In this document: positions 54,837 to 64,000 of the stretch, piece after piece
Position numbering within the stretch: position 1 is the first letter of the stretch
Layout: each line of letters starts with the position of its first letter
From: Paenibacillus graminis
GTDB lineage: Bacteria; Bacillota; Bacilli; Paenibacillales; Paenibacillaceae
Length of the DNA stretch: 64,000 nucleotides
Reading direction: 5' to 3'
Assembly: GCF_000758705.1 (NCBI RefSeq)
Contig: NZ_CP009287.1
Location: forward strand, 4,154,001-4,218,000
Notes under the pieces: generated by a model
What the model was told of the DNA's origin: nothing
Database searches by the model: none
What the model saw: only the letters and a program-made list of their open reading frames with translations
Translations under genes and position numbers: made by a program

Positions 54837-55286
54837 TTACCGCCCGATTTCGAGCGCTTTGGTTACCATACCCTTTGATGCATTAAGCATCGTGACATTG
54901 GCGTCATAAGATCGGGACGAAGACAGCATGTCCACCATTTCTTTGGTTATGTCCACATTCGGCATATATACATAACCATCAGCATCCGCATCCGGATGGC
55001 TTGGGTTGTATACAGGTTTCAGAGGAGAAGAATCTTCGATGATCGACTGCACCTTCACACCCTGACTGCCGCCGCTGTTCATCTTGGAATTCAGGATGTT
55101 GGAAAAGCTGTCGTTCTGGGCTGTTCCCAGTACAACCAGTTTCCGCTTGTAAGGTACTGCCTTGCCATCAACCACTGAAGCTCTTGTAGTCTCTGCATTG
55201 GCAATATTGGAGGAAATCACATCCATTCTCAGCCGCTGGGCGGTTAATGCTGAAGCACTGATCCCAAAACTGCTGCCAAAATTCAT
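54837..55286 (-). CDS. flgC: Flagellar basal-body rod protein FlgC
   Basis: FlgC is a proximal rod subunit. The 149-aa protein shows GISASALTAQRLRMDVISSN, IANAETTR and MPNVDITKEMVDMLSSSRSY. The SD GGGAGG overlaps the end of flgB. Confidence 0.97.
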   Translation of the reverse strand: MNFGSSFGISASALTAQRLRMDVISSNIANAETTRASVVDGKAVPYKRKLVVLGTAQNDSFSNILNSKMNSGGSQGVKVQSIIEDSSPLKPVYNPSHPDADADGYVYMPNVDITKEMVDMLSSSRSYDANVTMLNASKGMVTKALEIGR

Positions 55287-55292
55287 TTTTTG

Positions 55293-55700
55293 CTACCTCC
55301 CTTCAACTACAGTTCGCATCATTCTAATCTGGCTGTTCAATTGCTCTACATATGAATTGTACCGGAGCTGATTCTCTGCGCTTAACGCCTGCTCCCGGTC
55401 CATATCCACATTATTGTCGTTATTGTTCATAGAAGTTGTTTCATCGGTACTGACTGTTGCTGTTGGTACAATAGTACCTGTACCGAACTGGAAGTGCCGG
55501 GAATCTGTCACCTTCGCATTTAGTGTGGACTTAAGACCGTTCTCCTGCTGCTGTAAATAACTCTCAAAGTTAACATCAGAGCGTTTGAAATTCGGAGTGT
55601 CGGCGTTGGCTACGTTATTTGCCAGCACACTTTGTCGTTTGGTGGCGGCATCAAGGCCTCCCTGTAATCTTTGAAAACTCACGCTGTTCAATAAACCCAA
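55293..55700 (-). CDS. flgB: Flagellar basal-body rod protein FlgB, first gene of the fla-che operon
   Basis: FlgB is a proximal rod subunit. The 135-aa protein shows LATKRQSVLANNVANADTPN-like sequence (KRQSVLANNVANADTPNFKR) and the C-terminal NSQIRMMRTVVEGR. I place the start at TTG 55700 with AAGGGGG 7 nt upstream; another TTG at 55718 lies before that SD. As the first gene, its upstream region should carry the operon's promoter. Confidence 0.94.
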   Translation of the reverse strand: MGLLNSVSFQRLQGGLDAATKRQSVLANNVANADTPNFKRSDVNFESYLQQQENGLKSTLNAKVTDSRHFQFGTGTIVPTATVSTDETTSMNNNDNNVDMDREQALSAENQLRYNSYVEQLNSQIRMMRTVVEGR

Positions 55701-55818
55701 TGGAAATCCCCCTTCCAAAGCTTTTGTTCTGAAATGAATTCCACAAACCTCTTAAGAATTCCTGCTTGATTCGACAAAAAAGGATAAAATTCTTCCTAAC
55801 TTACCGAATTAAGGTCGA

Positions 55819-55847
55819 AAGATGTCGATGGACGAAATAAATGTCAA
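55819..55847 (-). promoter_or_regulatory. Possible sigma-A promoter for flgB and the fla-che operon
   Basis: On the minus strand a perfect -35 TTGACA (55847-55842) is followed after 17 nt by the weak -10 CATCTT (55824-55819), which matches consensus at 3 positions. A 5' leader of about 110 nt would result. The poor -10 may mean activator dependence, or that the true promoter is elsewhere. Confidence 0.35.
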
Positions 55848-55898
55848 TCTCACATACATTGATTCTCTTAGAATTTGTATATTATTACAATAAGAAAT

Positions 55899-55929
55899 AA
55901 GCCCTATCTTTTCTGAAAAGAGAGGGCTT
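55899..55929 (-). terminator. Terminator hairpin downstream of hslU
   Basis: On the minus strand AAGCCCT-C-TCTTTT pairs with AAAAGA-T-AGGGCTT around CAG. The stem is 13 bp with one mismatch, followed by ATTTCTTATTG. It probably ends the hslVU transcript. Its top also matches the CodY-box core. Confidence 0.6.
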
Positions 55930-55999
55930 AAAGCATGTTTTTTCAATTATTTGACATTTTGGTCCCAAATTCTTCTGAAAAATAACATTTTATAACACG

Positions 56000-56022
56000 A
56001 AATCCCCCGGAATGGGGGATTT
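56000..56022. terminator. GC-rich hairpin downstream of hslU
   Basis: AAATCCCCC (56000-56008) pairs perfectly with GGGGGATTT (56014-56022) around GGAAT. The T-run is better on the plus strand (TTTTTTG) than on the minus strand (ATTTCG), yet only the minus strand has a gene ending here. It may work as a weak or RNA-stabilising 3' hairpin for hslU. Confidence 0.5.
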
Positions 56023-56078
56023 TTTGTATAGGACTAATTCCAAATGCCTAAATTTTAATTATTCAGAAACTTGTCGCA

Positions 56079-57479
56079 TCAGAGAATATATTGACTTAAA
56101 TCGCGATCCTGTGCGATTCCTGCCAATTTTTCACGCACATACTCCGGAGTGATGACCATCGTATCTAAAGTCAGCTCTGGTGCTTCGAAAGATAGGTCTT
56201 CTAGCAGTTTCTCTAGAATAGTATGCAGTCTACGCGCACCGATGTTCTCCATATTTTGGTTCACTGAGGCTGCTATCCGTGCAATTTCGTATATCGCTTC
56301 TTTTTGGAATTGAACTTCAATATTTTCGGTTTGCAGCAAATTGACATATTGCTTCGTTAGTGCGTTTTCCGGCTCCGTCAGAATAGACACGAAATCCTCG
56401 AGGGTGAGGCTGCTCAGTTCTACGCGGATCGGAAAGCGGCCTTGGAGCTCAGGGATCAGATCGGATGGCTTTGCCACATGAAATGCCCCAGCGGCCATAA
56501 ACAGCACGTAGTCCGTCTTTACAGGGCCGTATTTGGTCATTACCGTAGAACCTTCGACAATTGGCAGAATATCACGCTGTACCCCTTCCCGGGATACATC
56601 CGGTCCGGAGCCCTTGCCTTGACTGGCTACCTTGTCGATCTCATCGATAAAAATAATCCCAGACTGCTCAGCACGTGCCACCGACTCCTGAATGACATCA
56701 TCCATATCGATCAGCTTCGCCGCTTCATCCTGAATCAGCACTTTCCGGGCTTCTCTGATCGGAAGCTTGCGTTTCTTGGTCCGTTTGGGCAGCAGGCTGC
56801 CAAACATCTCCTGCATATTCATCCCCATCTGATCATTGCCTTGCCCTGCGAACATATCCAGCATAGTAGGCGCAGTGTCTTCTACGTCAACCTCGATGAT
56901 GTCATCCTCCAGCTGGCCAGCCAGCAGCTTGAACTTGACTCCGCGGCGTCGTTCGCTGAGGCTTCCATCTTCGGCATCTTCCTTGGTATCCTCAGCAGCA
57001 TTGTTGTTTCCGCCGAAAATCATTTCAAAAGGATTCCGCTGCGACTTATTTTTCGATCCTCCAGGAACCAAAATAGAGACGATACGTTCATTTGCCAGTT
57101 CCTCTGCACGATCTTTAACCCTTTCGGTCCGTTCCAGCTTCACCATACGAATGGAGGTTTCAACCAGATCGCGGACCATGGACTCCACATCCCGGCCCAC
57201 ATAGCCAACCTCAGTAAACTTGGTCGCCTCCACCTTAATGAACGGAGCATTCACCAGCTTGGCCAGACGGCGGGCAATCTCGGTTTTGCCGACACCGGTC
57301 GGTCCGATCATCAGAATGTTCTTCGGAACAACCTCATCCCGCAGCTCCTCAGACAGCAGACTGCGGCGGTACCGGTTGCGGAGTGCGACAGCGACCGATT
57401 TCTTGGCCTGCTTCTGTCCTACAATATACTTGTCGAGCTCTGCTACGATTTGCCGGGGTGTAAGCGATTGATTGACCAT
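56079..57479 (-). CDS. hslU: ATP-dependent protease ATPase subunit HslU (ClpY)
   Basis: HslU unfolds substrates and feeds them to HslV. The 466-aa AAA+ protein has Walker [17 protein letters not shown], the pore-loop motif [19 protein letters not shown], an I domain (about 110-245), Walker [11 protein letters not shown] and sensor 2 in [15 protein letters not shown]. The SD is AGGGAGGAAG. It follows hslV by 33 nt. Confidence 0.97.
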   Translation of the reverse strand: MVNQSLTPRQIVAELDKYIVGQKQAKKSVAVALRNRYRRSLLSEELRDEVVPKNILMIGPTGVGKTEIARRLAKLVNAPFIKVEATKFTEVGYVGRDVESMVRDLVETSIRMVKLERTERVKDRAEELANERIVSILVPGGSKNKSQRNPFEMIFGGNNNAAEDTKEDAEDGSLSERRRGVKFKLLAGQLEDDIIEVDVEDTAPTMLDMFAGQGNDQMGMNMQEMFGSLLPKRTKKRKLPIREARKVLIQDEAAKLIDMDDVIQESVARAEQSGIIFIDEIDKVASQGKGSGPDVSREGVQRDILPIVEGSTVMTKYGPVKTDYVLFMAAGAFHVAKPSDLIPELQGRFPIRVELSSLTLEDFVSILTEPENALTKQYVNLLQTENIEVQFQKEAIYEIARIAASVNQNMENIGARRLHTILEKLLEDLSFEAPELTLDTMVITPEYVREKLAGIAQDRDLSQYIL

Positions 57480-57512
57480 TGTGACTTCCTCCCTTTTTCT
57501 TGGGCACCGTGC

Positions 57513-58055
57513 CTATAGTTGTTCAACAATAATATTGGAATTGGTGTATACGCATATTTCGGAGGCAATCTGCAGCGCTTCTTTGGCAATCTCCGGTGCG
57601 CTCAGATTAGGCGCATGGCGCTTCAGCGCCCGTCCCGAGGCAAGCGCAAAATTACCGCCGGAACCGATGGCAAGCACATCATCATCCGGCTCAATAATTT
57701 CCCCGTTGCCGGATATCAGCAGCATGCCCTCTTTATCCATCACAATCATCAAGGCTTCCAGCTTGCGCAGGATGCGGTCCTGGCGCCAATCCTTGGCCAG
57801 CTCAACTGCTGCTCGCTGCAAGTTGCCATGATGCTCTTCCAGCTTGCCCTCAAACTTTTCGAACAACGTAATCGCGTCAGCTACCGAGCCCGCAAAACCG
57901 GCGATAACCTGTCCCCTATACAGCCGGCGGACTTTTCTTGCTGTCGTCTTCATGATGACACTCTCACCGAATGTCACCTGCCCATCCCCGGCTATTGCCG
58001 CTTGGCCATTATGTCTCACCGCACAAATCGTAGTCGCATGAAAACTAGGTAACAT
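57513..58055 (-). CDS. hslV: ATP-dependent protease proteolytic subunit HslV (ClpQ)
   Basis: HslV is the proteasome-like peptidase of HslUV. The 180-aa protein aligns [10 protein letters not shown] with the E. coli N-terminal TTIVSVRR (my recollection) and shows [20 protein letters not shown] and [18 protein letters not shown]. The N terminus is MLPSFHATT. The only good start is ATG 58055, behind AGGAGG. Residue 2 is Leu, which should block Met removal, so how the N-terminal nucleophile is exposed is unclear. The xerC gene that precedes hslV in B. subtilis is absent. Confidence 0.95.
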   Translation of the reverse strand: MLPSFHATTICAVRHNGQAAIAGDGQVTFGESVIMKTTARKVRRLYRGQVIAGFAGSVADAITLFEKFEGKLEEHHGNLQRAAVELAKDWRQDRILRKLEALMIVMDKEGMLLISGNGEIIEPDDDVLAIGSGGNFALASGRALKRHAPNLSAPEIAKEALQIASEICVYTNSNIIVEQL

Positions 58056-58093
58056 AATTTACGCAACCTCCTAAAAGTTTGTAGCGCAACTCC

Positions 58094-58112
58094 TTGTAAT
58101 ATCTTCTTACAA
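58094..58112. promoter_or_regulatory. Inverted repeat in the trmFO-hslV gap
   Basis: TTGTAA (58094-58099) and TTACAA (58107-58112) form a symmetric 6-bp inverted repeat with a 7-nt spacer, about 40 nt before hslV, within the 195-nt gap where xerC lies in B. subtilis. It could be an operator. There is no clear T-run and I cannot assign a regulator. Confidence 0.3.
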
Positions 58113-58250
58113 AACCCTACCCGAAAGCAAATTCTTAAGTTTTGCGAGCGCTGCTACCTTGAAATATCTACGTACTAAGCTCCGTTTGGAAGCCTATTTC
58201 CAGTTTCTGTGAGGGTTGCACACCATTATGGCGGTTTGCACTAGACCCGC

Positions 58251-59609
58251 TTATCCTGTCGTCTGTCCAGCATCCTCCGGTTCTTTATACGCAAGGCCGG
58301 TGCGCGCAGCAAAACCGGCGAGACTGTCCAGAGCACGGTGGGCGAGCAGCTCATTTTTTTCTTTTTTACTGCGGATTCTTTGCTCCGGCTTCGGCAGCAG
58401 GCCAAAATTGGCATTCATCGGCTGGAAATGTTCCGGGTCAGCAGATGTGATGTAAGCAGGCATGCTGCCCAGCACCGTATCCTGCGGAAAGATAAGCCCC
58501 TCTTCTCCTAGTGCTGCTCTCGCGGCGTTCATGCCCGCAATCAGTCCGGATGCTGCGGACTCGACGTAACCTTCAACCCCGGTCATCTGACCGGCAAAAA
58601 ACAGTCTTTCCCGGCCCTTCATTTGGTAGGTGGGATGCAGAAGCTTCGGAGAATTAATAAATGTATTGCGGTGCATTACCCCATAGCGGACATACTCGGC
58701 ATTCTCCAGTCCTGGAATCAGTGAAAATACCCGTTTCTGTTCGCCCCATTTCAGATGTGTCTGAAAGCCTACCAGATTATACAGCGTTCCCGCGGCATTA
58801 TCCTGCCGCAACTGCACAACCGCGTAGGGCAGCTTGCCGGTATGAGGATTCATCAGCCCCACGGGTTTCATCGGTCCGAACAAAGCGGTCTGCTTGCCCC
58901 GCTTCATCATAATTTCAATGGGCATGCAGCCCTCAAAGTAAATCTCTTTCTCAAAATCTTTGAGTGCAGCCGTCTCGGCCGAGATCAGCGCGTCATAAAA
59001 ACGGTCAAACTCCTCTTCTGTCATCGGACAGTTCAGGTAGGCGGCTTCGCCCTTATCATACCGGGAGGCCAGATATACTTTGTTCATGTCAATGCTGTCC
59101 TTCTCCACGATGGGAGCGGCAGCATCGTAGAAGTAAAAGTACTCCTCACCAAGCAGCCCCTTGATCTCAGCGGATAACGAGGGGGATGTCAGCGGACCGG
59201 TGGCAATGACAACGATCCCTTCCTCCGGTATATGCGTGAGTTCTTCATTTATGACTTCCACCAGCGGATGATTATGCAGGGTAGAGGTAATTTCACCGGA
59301 GAACCCGTCACGGTCTACGGCAAGCGCACCACCTGCGGGAACCGCATGGCGGTCAGCTGCACCGAGCACCAGTGAATTCAAACGCCGCATCTCTTCCTTT
59401 AGCACACCTACCGCATTGCCCAGACCGTTGGCGCGCAGCGAATTGCTGCACACCAGCTCGGCAAATTGATCGGTATGGTGCGCCGGTGTCTTCACGACCG
59501 GTCTCATTTCATAGAGTCTGACCGGGACTCCGCGCGAAGCAATCTGCCAGGCCGCTTCACTGCCTGCGAGCCCGGCCCCAATTACTGTAACCTTAGCTGT
59601 ATCAGTCAA
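58251..59609 (-). CDS. trmFO: tRNA (uracil-5-)-methyltransferase TrmFO (folate-dependent)
   Basis: TrmFO methylates U54 in tRNA using methylenetetrahydrofolate and FAD. The 452-aa protein has the FAD Rossmann motif [38 protein letters not shown] and [21 protein letters not shown] place the start at TTG 59609 with CAGGAGG 8 nt upstream; an ATG at 59633 lies before that SD and next to the topA stop. Confidence 0.96.
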   Translation of the reverse strand: MTDTAKVTVIGAGLAGSEAAWQIASRGVPVRLYEMRPVVKTPAHHTDQFAELVCSNSLRANGLGNAVGVLKEEMRRLNSLVLGAADRHAVPAGGALAVDRDGFSGEITSTLHNHPLVEVINEELTHIPEEGIVVIATGPLTSPSLSAEIKGLLGEEYFYFYDAAAPIVEKDSIDMNKVYLASRYDKGEAAYLNCPMTEEEFDRFYDALISAETAALKDFEKEIYFEGCMPIEIMMKRGKQTALFGPMKPVGLMNPHTGKLPYAVVQLRQDNAAGTLYNLVGFQTHLKWGEQKRVFSLIPGLENAEYVRYGVMHRNTFINSPKLLHPTYQMKGRERLFFAGQMTGVEGYVESAASGLIAGMNAARAALGEEGLIFPQDTVLGSMPAYITSADPEHFQPMNANFGLLPKPEQRIRSKKEKNELLAHRALDSLAGFAARTGLAYKEPEDAGQTTG

Positions 59610-59633
59610 TTTCCTTTCCTCCTGTAGCGACAT

Positions 59634-61730
59634 TTATTCTGCCAGTTCTTCGCCCTCTAGCACAGCCTCTGTGTGATCGCAAGAGGTGCACTGCAGCTTG
59701 GTTCCCTGCTTGCTGCGCTTCTCTATCATCCAGGAGCCGCAGACCGGACATGGTTTAATGGATGGTCTGTCCCATGATACAAAATCACAGCCAGGATACT
59801 GGTCACATCCGTAAAAAACACGGCCTTTCTTGCTGCGGCGCTCCACAACTTTGCCTTCATGGCATTTCGGACAGCTTACGCCAATATCCTTGACAATCGG
59901 CTTGGTATTCCGGCAATCGGGAAATCCGGAGCATGCCAGGAATTTACCGAACCTTCCCAGCTTATATACCATAGGCTTGCCGCATTTCTCGCACATTTCA
60001 TCCGAAACTTCATCTTCAATTTCGATTTCTTTCATTTCTTCTTCAGCAAAGACCAGCCGTTTCTCAAAGGATGTATAAAATTCGGCTAATACTTTCACCC
60101 AATCTTCTTCGCCATCCTCCACATGGTCCAGATCGCCTTCCATATGCGCAGTAAACTCTACATCCAGAATCTCCGGGAAAAACTGCTCCATCTGCTCAAT
60201 GATCAGTTCTCCAAGCTCAGTCGGCATAAATTTCTTTTCTTCAATAGCGACATACCCGCGTTTCTGGATGGTTTCGAGTGTCGGGGCATACGTACTTGGA
60301 CGTCCTATGCCGAGCTCCTCCAGCGTCTTCACCAGACGCGCTTCTGTATAACGCGGAGGCGGCTGTGTGAAGTGCTGCTTCGGCTCAATTTCCTGCTTGG
60401 TCAGATCATCGCCCGCTTTGAGCGGCGGCAGGAACTTTTCTTCATCCGTTGTACCGTCATCATTGCCTTCAACATACACCTTCATAAAGCCCGGAAAAGA
60501 GACTTTGGAGCCCACGGCTCTGAAGACAGCTGTGCCTGCGGTAATATCTACCGAGAGCGTATCAAGAACTGCTGAGGACATCTGGCTGGATACGAACCGT
60601 TCCCAGATCAGTTTATACAGCCTGAATTGGTCACGGCTCATGTATTCTTTGACCATGTCGGGTTCACGAAGTGCGGAAGTAGGACGGATGGCTTCATGCG
60701 CATCCTGCGCGCCGGCGGCCTTCTTGGAATACTGACGCGGCGTCTCGGGGACAAACTTCTCACCGTATTTAGCCAGAATCAATTCCTTGGCTTCTTCCTG
60801 CGCAGTTGCGGACAGCCGGGTTGAGTCTGTACGCATATAAGTGATCAAACCTACGGTTCCCTCTTTGCCCAGTTCAACGCCCTCATAGAGCTGCTGTGCG
60901 ACAGACATGGTTTTGGCGGCACGGAAGCCCAGCTTGCGCGCAGCCTCCTGCTGCAGGGAGCTGGTTGTGAAGGGAGCCGAAGGATGGCGCTGTCTTTCTT
61001 TCTCTTTAACTTCACTTACCTTGAAAGCAGCATCTTTAATAGCCTCCAGCACTTCTTTAACGTCATTTTCGTTTCCGAGTTCTTTCTTCTCACCATTCAG
61101 TTTGTGGAACTTAGCTTCGAACAGTGCATCCCGGATACCCAGCTTTGCAGTAATGCTCCAATATTCCGTTGGAACAAAAGCAGAAATTTCATTCTCACGG
61201 TCCATTATAATCTTCACGGCAACAGACTGCACACGCCCGGCTGACAATCCTTTTTTGACTTTCTTCCATAATAGCGGGCTGATCTTGTAGCCGACCAGAC
61301 GATCCAGAATCCGCCGCGCCTGCTGCGCGTTCACCAGATCCATATTAATCTTCCGCGGGGTCTTGAAGGCATCCTTCACAGCCTGCTTCGTGATCTCATT
61401 AAAAACGACCCGGCATTCCTCTGAGTTGTCCAGATCCAGCGCATGCGCCAGATGCCAGGCAATGGCTTCACCTTCGCGGTCCGGGTCAGCCGCCAGATAG
61501 ACTTTTTTCACTTTTTTGCTGGCGTCTTTGAGTTCTTTCAGAATAGAGCCCTTGCCGCGGATCGTGATATACTTGGGATTGAAATCATTCTCTACTTCTA
61601 CCCCGATCTGACTTTTCGGCAAATCTCTGATATGCCCCATTGAAGCCTTTACGATATATTTACTGCCTAAATATTTGCCAATTGTCTTCGCTTTTGCCGG
61701 CGATTCGACAATAACCAACGCATCCGCCAT
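59634..61730 (-). CDS. topA: DNA topoisomerase I (type IA)
   Basis: TopA relaxes negative supercoils. The 698-aa protein has the TOPRIM domain ([30 protein letters not shown]), the catalytic Tyr298 in [14 protein letters not shown] and three C-terminal Cys4 zinc ribbons (CEKCGK...CSGFPDC; CPKCHEG...CDQYPGC; CPVCGS...CTSC). The SD is TTAGGAGGA. It lies between dprA and trmFO as in B. subtilis. Confidence 0.98.
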   Translation of the reverse strand: MADALVIVESPAKAKTIGKYLGSKYIVKASMGHIRDLPKSQIGVEVENDFNPKYITIRGKGSILKELKDASKKVKKVYLAADPDREGEAIAWHLAHALDLDNSEECRVVFNEITKQAVKDAFKTPRKINMDLVNAQQARRILDRLVGYKISPLLWKKVKKGLSAGRVQSVAVKIIMDRENEISAFVPTEYWSITAKLGIRDALFEAKFHKLNGEKKELGNENDVKEVLEAIKDAAFKVSEVKEKERQRHPSAPFTTSSLQQEAARKLGFRAAKTMSVAQQLYEGVELGKEGTVGLITYMRTDSTRLSATAQEEAKELILAKYGEKFVPETPRQYSKKAAGAQDAHEAIRPTSALREPDMVKEYMSRDQFRLYKLIWERFVSSQMSSAVLDTLSVDITAGTAVFRAVGSKVSFPGFMKVYVEGNDDGTTDEEKFLPPLKAGDDLTKQEIEPKQHFTQPPPRYTEARLVKTLEELGIGRPSTYAPTLETIQKRGYVAIEEKKFMPTELGELIIEQMEQFFPEILDVEFTAHMEGDLDHVEDGEEDWVKVLAEFYTSFEKRLVFAEEEMKEIEIEDEVSDEMCEKCGKPMVYKLGRFGKFLACSGFPDCRNTKPIVKDIGVSCPKCHEGKVVERRSKKGRVFYGCDQYPGCDFVSWDRPSIKPCPVCGSWMIEKRSKQGTKLQCTSCDHTEAVLEGEELAE

Positions 61731-61762
61731 AGGTTGTTCCTCCTAAAAGTGATCCTTCTATA

Positions 61763-62881
61763 TTAAATTACCTTATAAATTGCCCCTGGTAATTGTGATA
61801 CCGCTTTTTTTATGATTAAAGATAACAGAACTGAATGCAAATGTCCAAAATCCCATCCCGTCCTGAGCAGCAGCTCATCCAGTGTAAAAGGGCCTTGATG
61901 CAGTATATGGTATAGGTGAGACTCCTCACTTGTCAATTTCTTTTCCCTAAACCTGTCCTCTTTCCGGGTGACTTCAGAGGCATTTTGCCCTTGGATTGCA
62001 GCCTTTGCAGGCAGATATGACTGATATTCTTCAATAATATCCGCAGCTCCGGTTACAAGCTTTGCTCCTTGTTTTATCAGGTCGAGCGCTCCCCGGCTTT
62101 TGGGCGAAGTAATCGGTCCCGGTATGGCGAACACATCCCTTCCTGCCTCTAATGCGGCATCGGCGGTGATGAGAGACCCGCTACGGGTATCCGCCTCAAC
62201 AACAAGCGTGCCCAAGGTGAGGCCAGCAATGATCCGGTTGCGCCGGGGGAACAGCCCCGGATGGCTTGTAGTGCCCAGAGGGTACTCGCTAATGACCAGC
62301 CCTTGACGTGAAATCTGCTGCTCCAGCTCCCTGTTCTCAGGCGGGTATACCCTGTCGAGACCTGTCGCAACGACGGCAATGGTGCTGCCGGCATTTCCGA
62401 GAGCAGCTTCATGGCAGACACTGTCAATTCCCCTGGCCAGCCCGCTCACTACCGTGAGACCCGCCGTACTCAGCTCCAAGGCCAGCATTCCCCCTACCTT
62501 GCGTCCATAAGCTGTCGGCACCCGGGTGCCAACCATAGCGATGGCTGGGCGGCTCGCCCGCTCCAGACGGCCCCTGTAATACAATACCCACGGGGGCTCT
62601 GGTGATTCTTTTAATAATTCAGGATAATCTTCATCGAGCAAAGTTACCGCCGCTACACCGCTTTCCTTCATTAAATTGCTGCGTGCATAAATCCACGCCT
62701 GGTTAAAATCAGAAGCGAGCCAATGAGCAGTTTTCGCATTTATTCCCAATCTTCCCCAATCCTCAGCACTACAGAAAAATGCATTTTCCGTCAAAAGTCC
62801 CTCCCGGCATATTCTGTCGATAGTTTTCCAGCCAATGCCCTCTACTTCATTGAATCCGATCAACAGTTCCCGTGTTTCCAT
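61763..62881 (-). CDS. dprA: DNA-processing protein DprA
   Basis: DprA loads RecA on incoming single-stranded DNA during transformation. The 372-aa protein has an N-terminal helical domain, the Rossmann-like core (MVGTRVPTAYGRKVGGMLAL, TVVSGLARGIDSVCHEAALG, FPRRNRIIAGLTLGTLVVEA) and a C-terminal winged-helix segment (GPFTLDELLLRTGWDFGHLH). Presence of dprA does not by itself show natural competence. The ATG is preceded by GGGAGAGAG. Confidence 0.95.
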   Translation of the reverse strand: METRELLIGFNEVEGIGWKTIDRICREGLLTENAFFCSAEDWGRLGINAKTAHWLASDFNQAWIYARSNLMKESGVAAVTLLDEDYPELLKESPEPPWVLYYRGRLERASRPAIAMVGTRVPTAYGRKVGGMLALELSTAGLTVVSGLARGIDSVCHEAALGNAGSTIAVVATGLDRVYPPENRELEQQISRQGLVISEYPLGTTSHPGLFPRRNRIIAGLTLGTLVVEADTRSGSLITADAALEAGRDVFAIPGPITSPKSRGALDLIKQGAKLVTGAADIIEEYQSYLPAKAAIQGQNASEVTRKEDRFREKKLTSEESHLYHILHQGPFTLDELLLRTGWDFGHLHSVLLSLIIKKAVSQLPGAIYKVI

Positions 62882-62918
62882 ATGTACTCTCTCTCCCTTC
62901 TAAAAATGGCTGAACGCC

Positions 62919-62963
62919 AAAAAAGCAACCTATTATTCCCATAAAGAGAACAAAAGGTTGCTT
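62919..62963 (-). terminator. Intrinsic terminator downstream of sucD
   Basis: On the minus strand AAGCAACCT (62963-62955) pairs with AGGTTGCTT (62931-62923) around a 23-nt loop. It runs directly into a T-run (62924-62919). It ends the sucCD transcript before dprA. Confidence 0.75.
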
Positions 62964-63013
62964 ACCTTATAAGCTGATTATACCTAATCTGGACGCAATT
63001 GTATTGTGAATGT

Positions 63014-63943
63014 TCAGTGAGTCGTAAAAGCGTTCAGAATACCGCGTTCTTCGAGCACCTTGACAAGGGTTGAGCCCATTTCGGCAGGAGTAGGCGCCAC
63101 TTTGATTCCGCAGGATTCCAGCACCGCGATCTTCTCACTCGCTGTCCCTTTTCCTCCGGATATGATGGCCCCGGCATGACCCATCCGCTTGCCCGGAGGT
63201 GCGGTTACTCCGCCGATAAAGCCCACAACCGGCTTTGTCATATTTTCCTTGATCCATTCAGCCGCTTCTTCTTCCGCAGTACCGCCAATTTCCCCGATCA
63301 TAATCACGGCTTTGGTTCCCGGATCTTCATTAAACAGCTTCAGGATATCGATAAACTCCGAGCCTTTTACCGGGTCACCGCCGATACCGACTGCTGAAGA
63401 CTGCCCGATTCCTCGCTCAGTGAGCTGATGAACCGCCTCATAGGTCAGCGTTCCGCTGCGGGATACGACGCCCACATAACCAGGCATATGAATGTATCCC
63501 GGCATGATGCCTATTTTGCACTCGCCAGGGGTAATGACACCAGGACAGTTAGGACCGATCAGTACGGTAGAACGCCCTTCCATAAAGCGGGAAACCTTCA
63601 CCATATCCAATACAGGGATTCCTTCAGTGATACATATAACCAGTTCAAGACCGGCATCCACTGCCTCCATGATGGAGTCTGCGGCAAAAGCCGGCGGGAC
63701 ATAAATTACGCTTGCTGTCGCGCCCGTAGCCGCTTTGGCCGCAACCACAGTATCAAATACAGGCAGACTGACCTCACTGCCATTCTCCAAAGTGATGTTT
63801 ACAGCAGTTCCGCCTTTGCCGGGGGTAACCCCGCCTACCATCTGCGTACCGTAATCCAAGGCTCCTTTGGTATGGAACAAGCCGGTAGAGCCCGTGATTC
63901 CTTGCGTGATTACCTTCGTATTTTTATCTACAAGAATGCTCAT
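63014..63943 (-). CDS. sucD: Succinyl-CoA ligase (ADP-forming), alpha subunit
   Basis: SucD with SucC interconverts succinyl-CoA and succinate with substrate-level phosphorylation in the TCA cycle. The 309-aa protein has the CoA-binding Rossmann start ([20 protein letters not shown]), [20 protein letters not shown] with the phosphohistidine, and [16 protein letters not shown]. The ATG at 63943 lies 31 nt after the sucC stop. Confidence 0.97.
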   Translation of the reverse strand: MSILVDKNTKVITQGITGSTGLFHTKGALDYGTQMVGGVTPGKGGTAVNITLENGSEVSLPVFDTVVAAKAATGATASVIYVPPAFAADSIMEAVDAGLELVICITEGIPVLDMVKVSRFMEGRSTVLIGPNCPGVITPGECKIGIMPGYIHMPGYVGVVSRSGTLTYEAVHQLTERGIGQSSAVGIGGDPVKGSEFIDILKLFNEDPGTKAVIMIGEIGGTAEEEAAEWIKENMTKPVVGFIGGVTAPPGKRMGHAGAIISGGKGTASEKIAVLESCGIKVAPTPAEMGSTLVKVLEERGILNAFTTH

Positions 63944-63974
63944 GCTATAGTCACATCCCTACTTAATTTGGTAG

Positions 63975-64000
63975 TTACACAAGAGCTACAATCTTACGGG
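63975..64000 (-). CDS. sucC: C-terminal end of succinyl-CoA ligase beta subunit, cut by window edge
   Basis: The last 26 bases on the minus strand read in frame as RKIVALV followed by TAA at 63977-63975. Only this tail is visible. The assignment rests mainly on position, since sucC precedes sucD in Firmicutes, and on the hydrophobic end typical of that protein. Confidence 0.6.

Larger units (their letters stand above)
55701..56078. other. 378-nt AT-rich intergenic region between hslU and flgB (codY position in B. subtilis)
   Basis: No open reading frame of credible size is present. It holds two hairpins (55899-55929 and 56000-56022) and a possible promoter (55819-55847). It also has two imperfect matches to the CodY box (55969-55983 on the plus strand, 12/15; and inside the first hairpin, with a perfect TTTTCAGAAAA core). 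In B. subtilis, codY lies exactly here. Confidence 0.7.

Noticed and set aside
55951-56022. Plus-strand promoter and terminator pair (TTGACA, GC-rich hairpin with T6), suggesting a small RNA
   Set aside because: A TTGACA is present at 55951-55956 but I see no matching -10 at 16-18 nt, so the evidence for an sRNA is too thin.
55701-56078. Sigma-D promoter for the fla-che operon
   Set aside because: I searched the minus strand for a TAAA spacer GCCGATAT pattern and found no acceptable match.
56442-57518. A 358-codon plus-strand open frame opposite hslU
   Set aside because: hslU is complete and conserved on the minus strand; the plus frame has no start signal or recognisable domain.
58056-58250. 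Remnant of xerC between trmFO and hslV
   Set aside because: None of the frames in this 195-nt gap gives a recombinase-like sequence.

Overview
The window is a single, almost gapless stretch of Firmicute core genome. Every gene I can support lies on the minus strand, so transcription runs from high to low coordinates. Gene order follows the Bacillus subtilis block sucCD-dprA-topA-trmFO-hslVU / fla-che / rpsB-tsf-pyrH-frr-uppS-cdsA-dxr-rseP-proS-polC / rimP-nusA-rnpM-ylxQ-infB-rbfA-truB-ribF-rpsO-pnp. The roughly 50% GC, the many TTG starts behind strong Shine-Dalgarno (SD) sequences, the archaeal/eukaryote-type ProRS, and the loss of codY, xerC and ylxP from their usual places suggest Paenibacillus or a close relative. 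That genus call is inference from composition and gene order; no database was searched.

Layout, in transcription order (high to low coordinates). 64000-56079 holds the end of sucC, then sucD, dprA, topA, trmFO, hslV and hslU (TCA cycle, DNA uptake and topology, tRNA modification, ATP-dependent proteolysis). 56078-55701 is the only long non-coding gap: two hairpins and a possible promoter where codY sits in B. subtilis. 55700-24130 is the flagellar-chemotaxis operon: rod and MS-ring (flgBC, fliEF), switch and export ATPase (fliGHIJ), motE, fliK, flgD, a TIGR02530-type gene, flgE, swrD, fliL, switch (fliM, fliY), cheY, the export gate (fliOPQR, flhBA), flhFG, cheBAWCD, a membrane protein, sigD, a DUF342/FapA protein, a small conserved-looking gene, a SwrB-like gene and an MltG-like membrane protein. 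24129-15196 carries rpsB, tsf, pyrH, frr, uppS, cdsA, dxr, rseP and proS (translation, nucleotides, isoprenoid and lipid envelope precursors, intramembrane proteolysis). 15016-10691 is polC. 10425-3249 is the nusA-infB operon with nrnA and truB, then ribF, rpsO and the first three quarters of pnp.

Regulation seen directly: good sigma-A-type promoters precede rpsB, rimP and rpsO. The rimP leader carries a GAAA-capped hairpin with an interrupted U-tract, which fits NusA-dependent attenuation. An intrinsic terminator lies inside the fla-che operon between flgE and swrD, with its T-tract almost touching the swrD SD. Hairpin terminators also separate sucD/dprA, rpsB/tsf, tsf/pyrH, rseP/proS and rpsO/pnp. 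Many neighbouring genes overlap by 4 or 8 nt, which implies translational coupling.

I found no IS elements, prophage, CRISPR array, tRNA, rRNA or defence system. The least characterised part is the set of small genes around sigD (24130-25691, 25776-27179 and 28049-28465). The most notable non-coding signals are the rimP leader, the internal fla-che terminator, and a short palindromic repeat shared by the polC and proS flanks.
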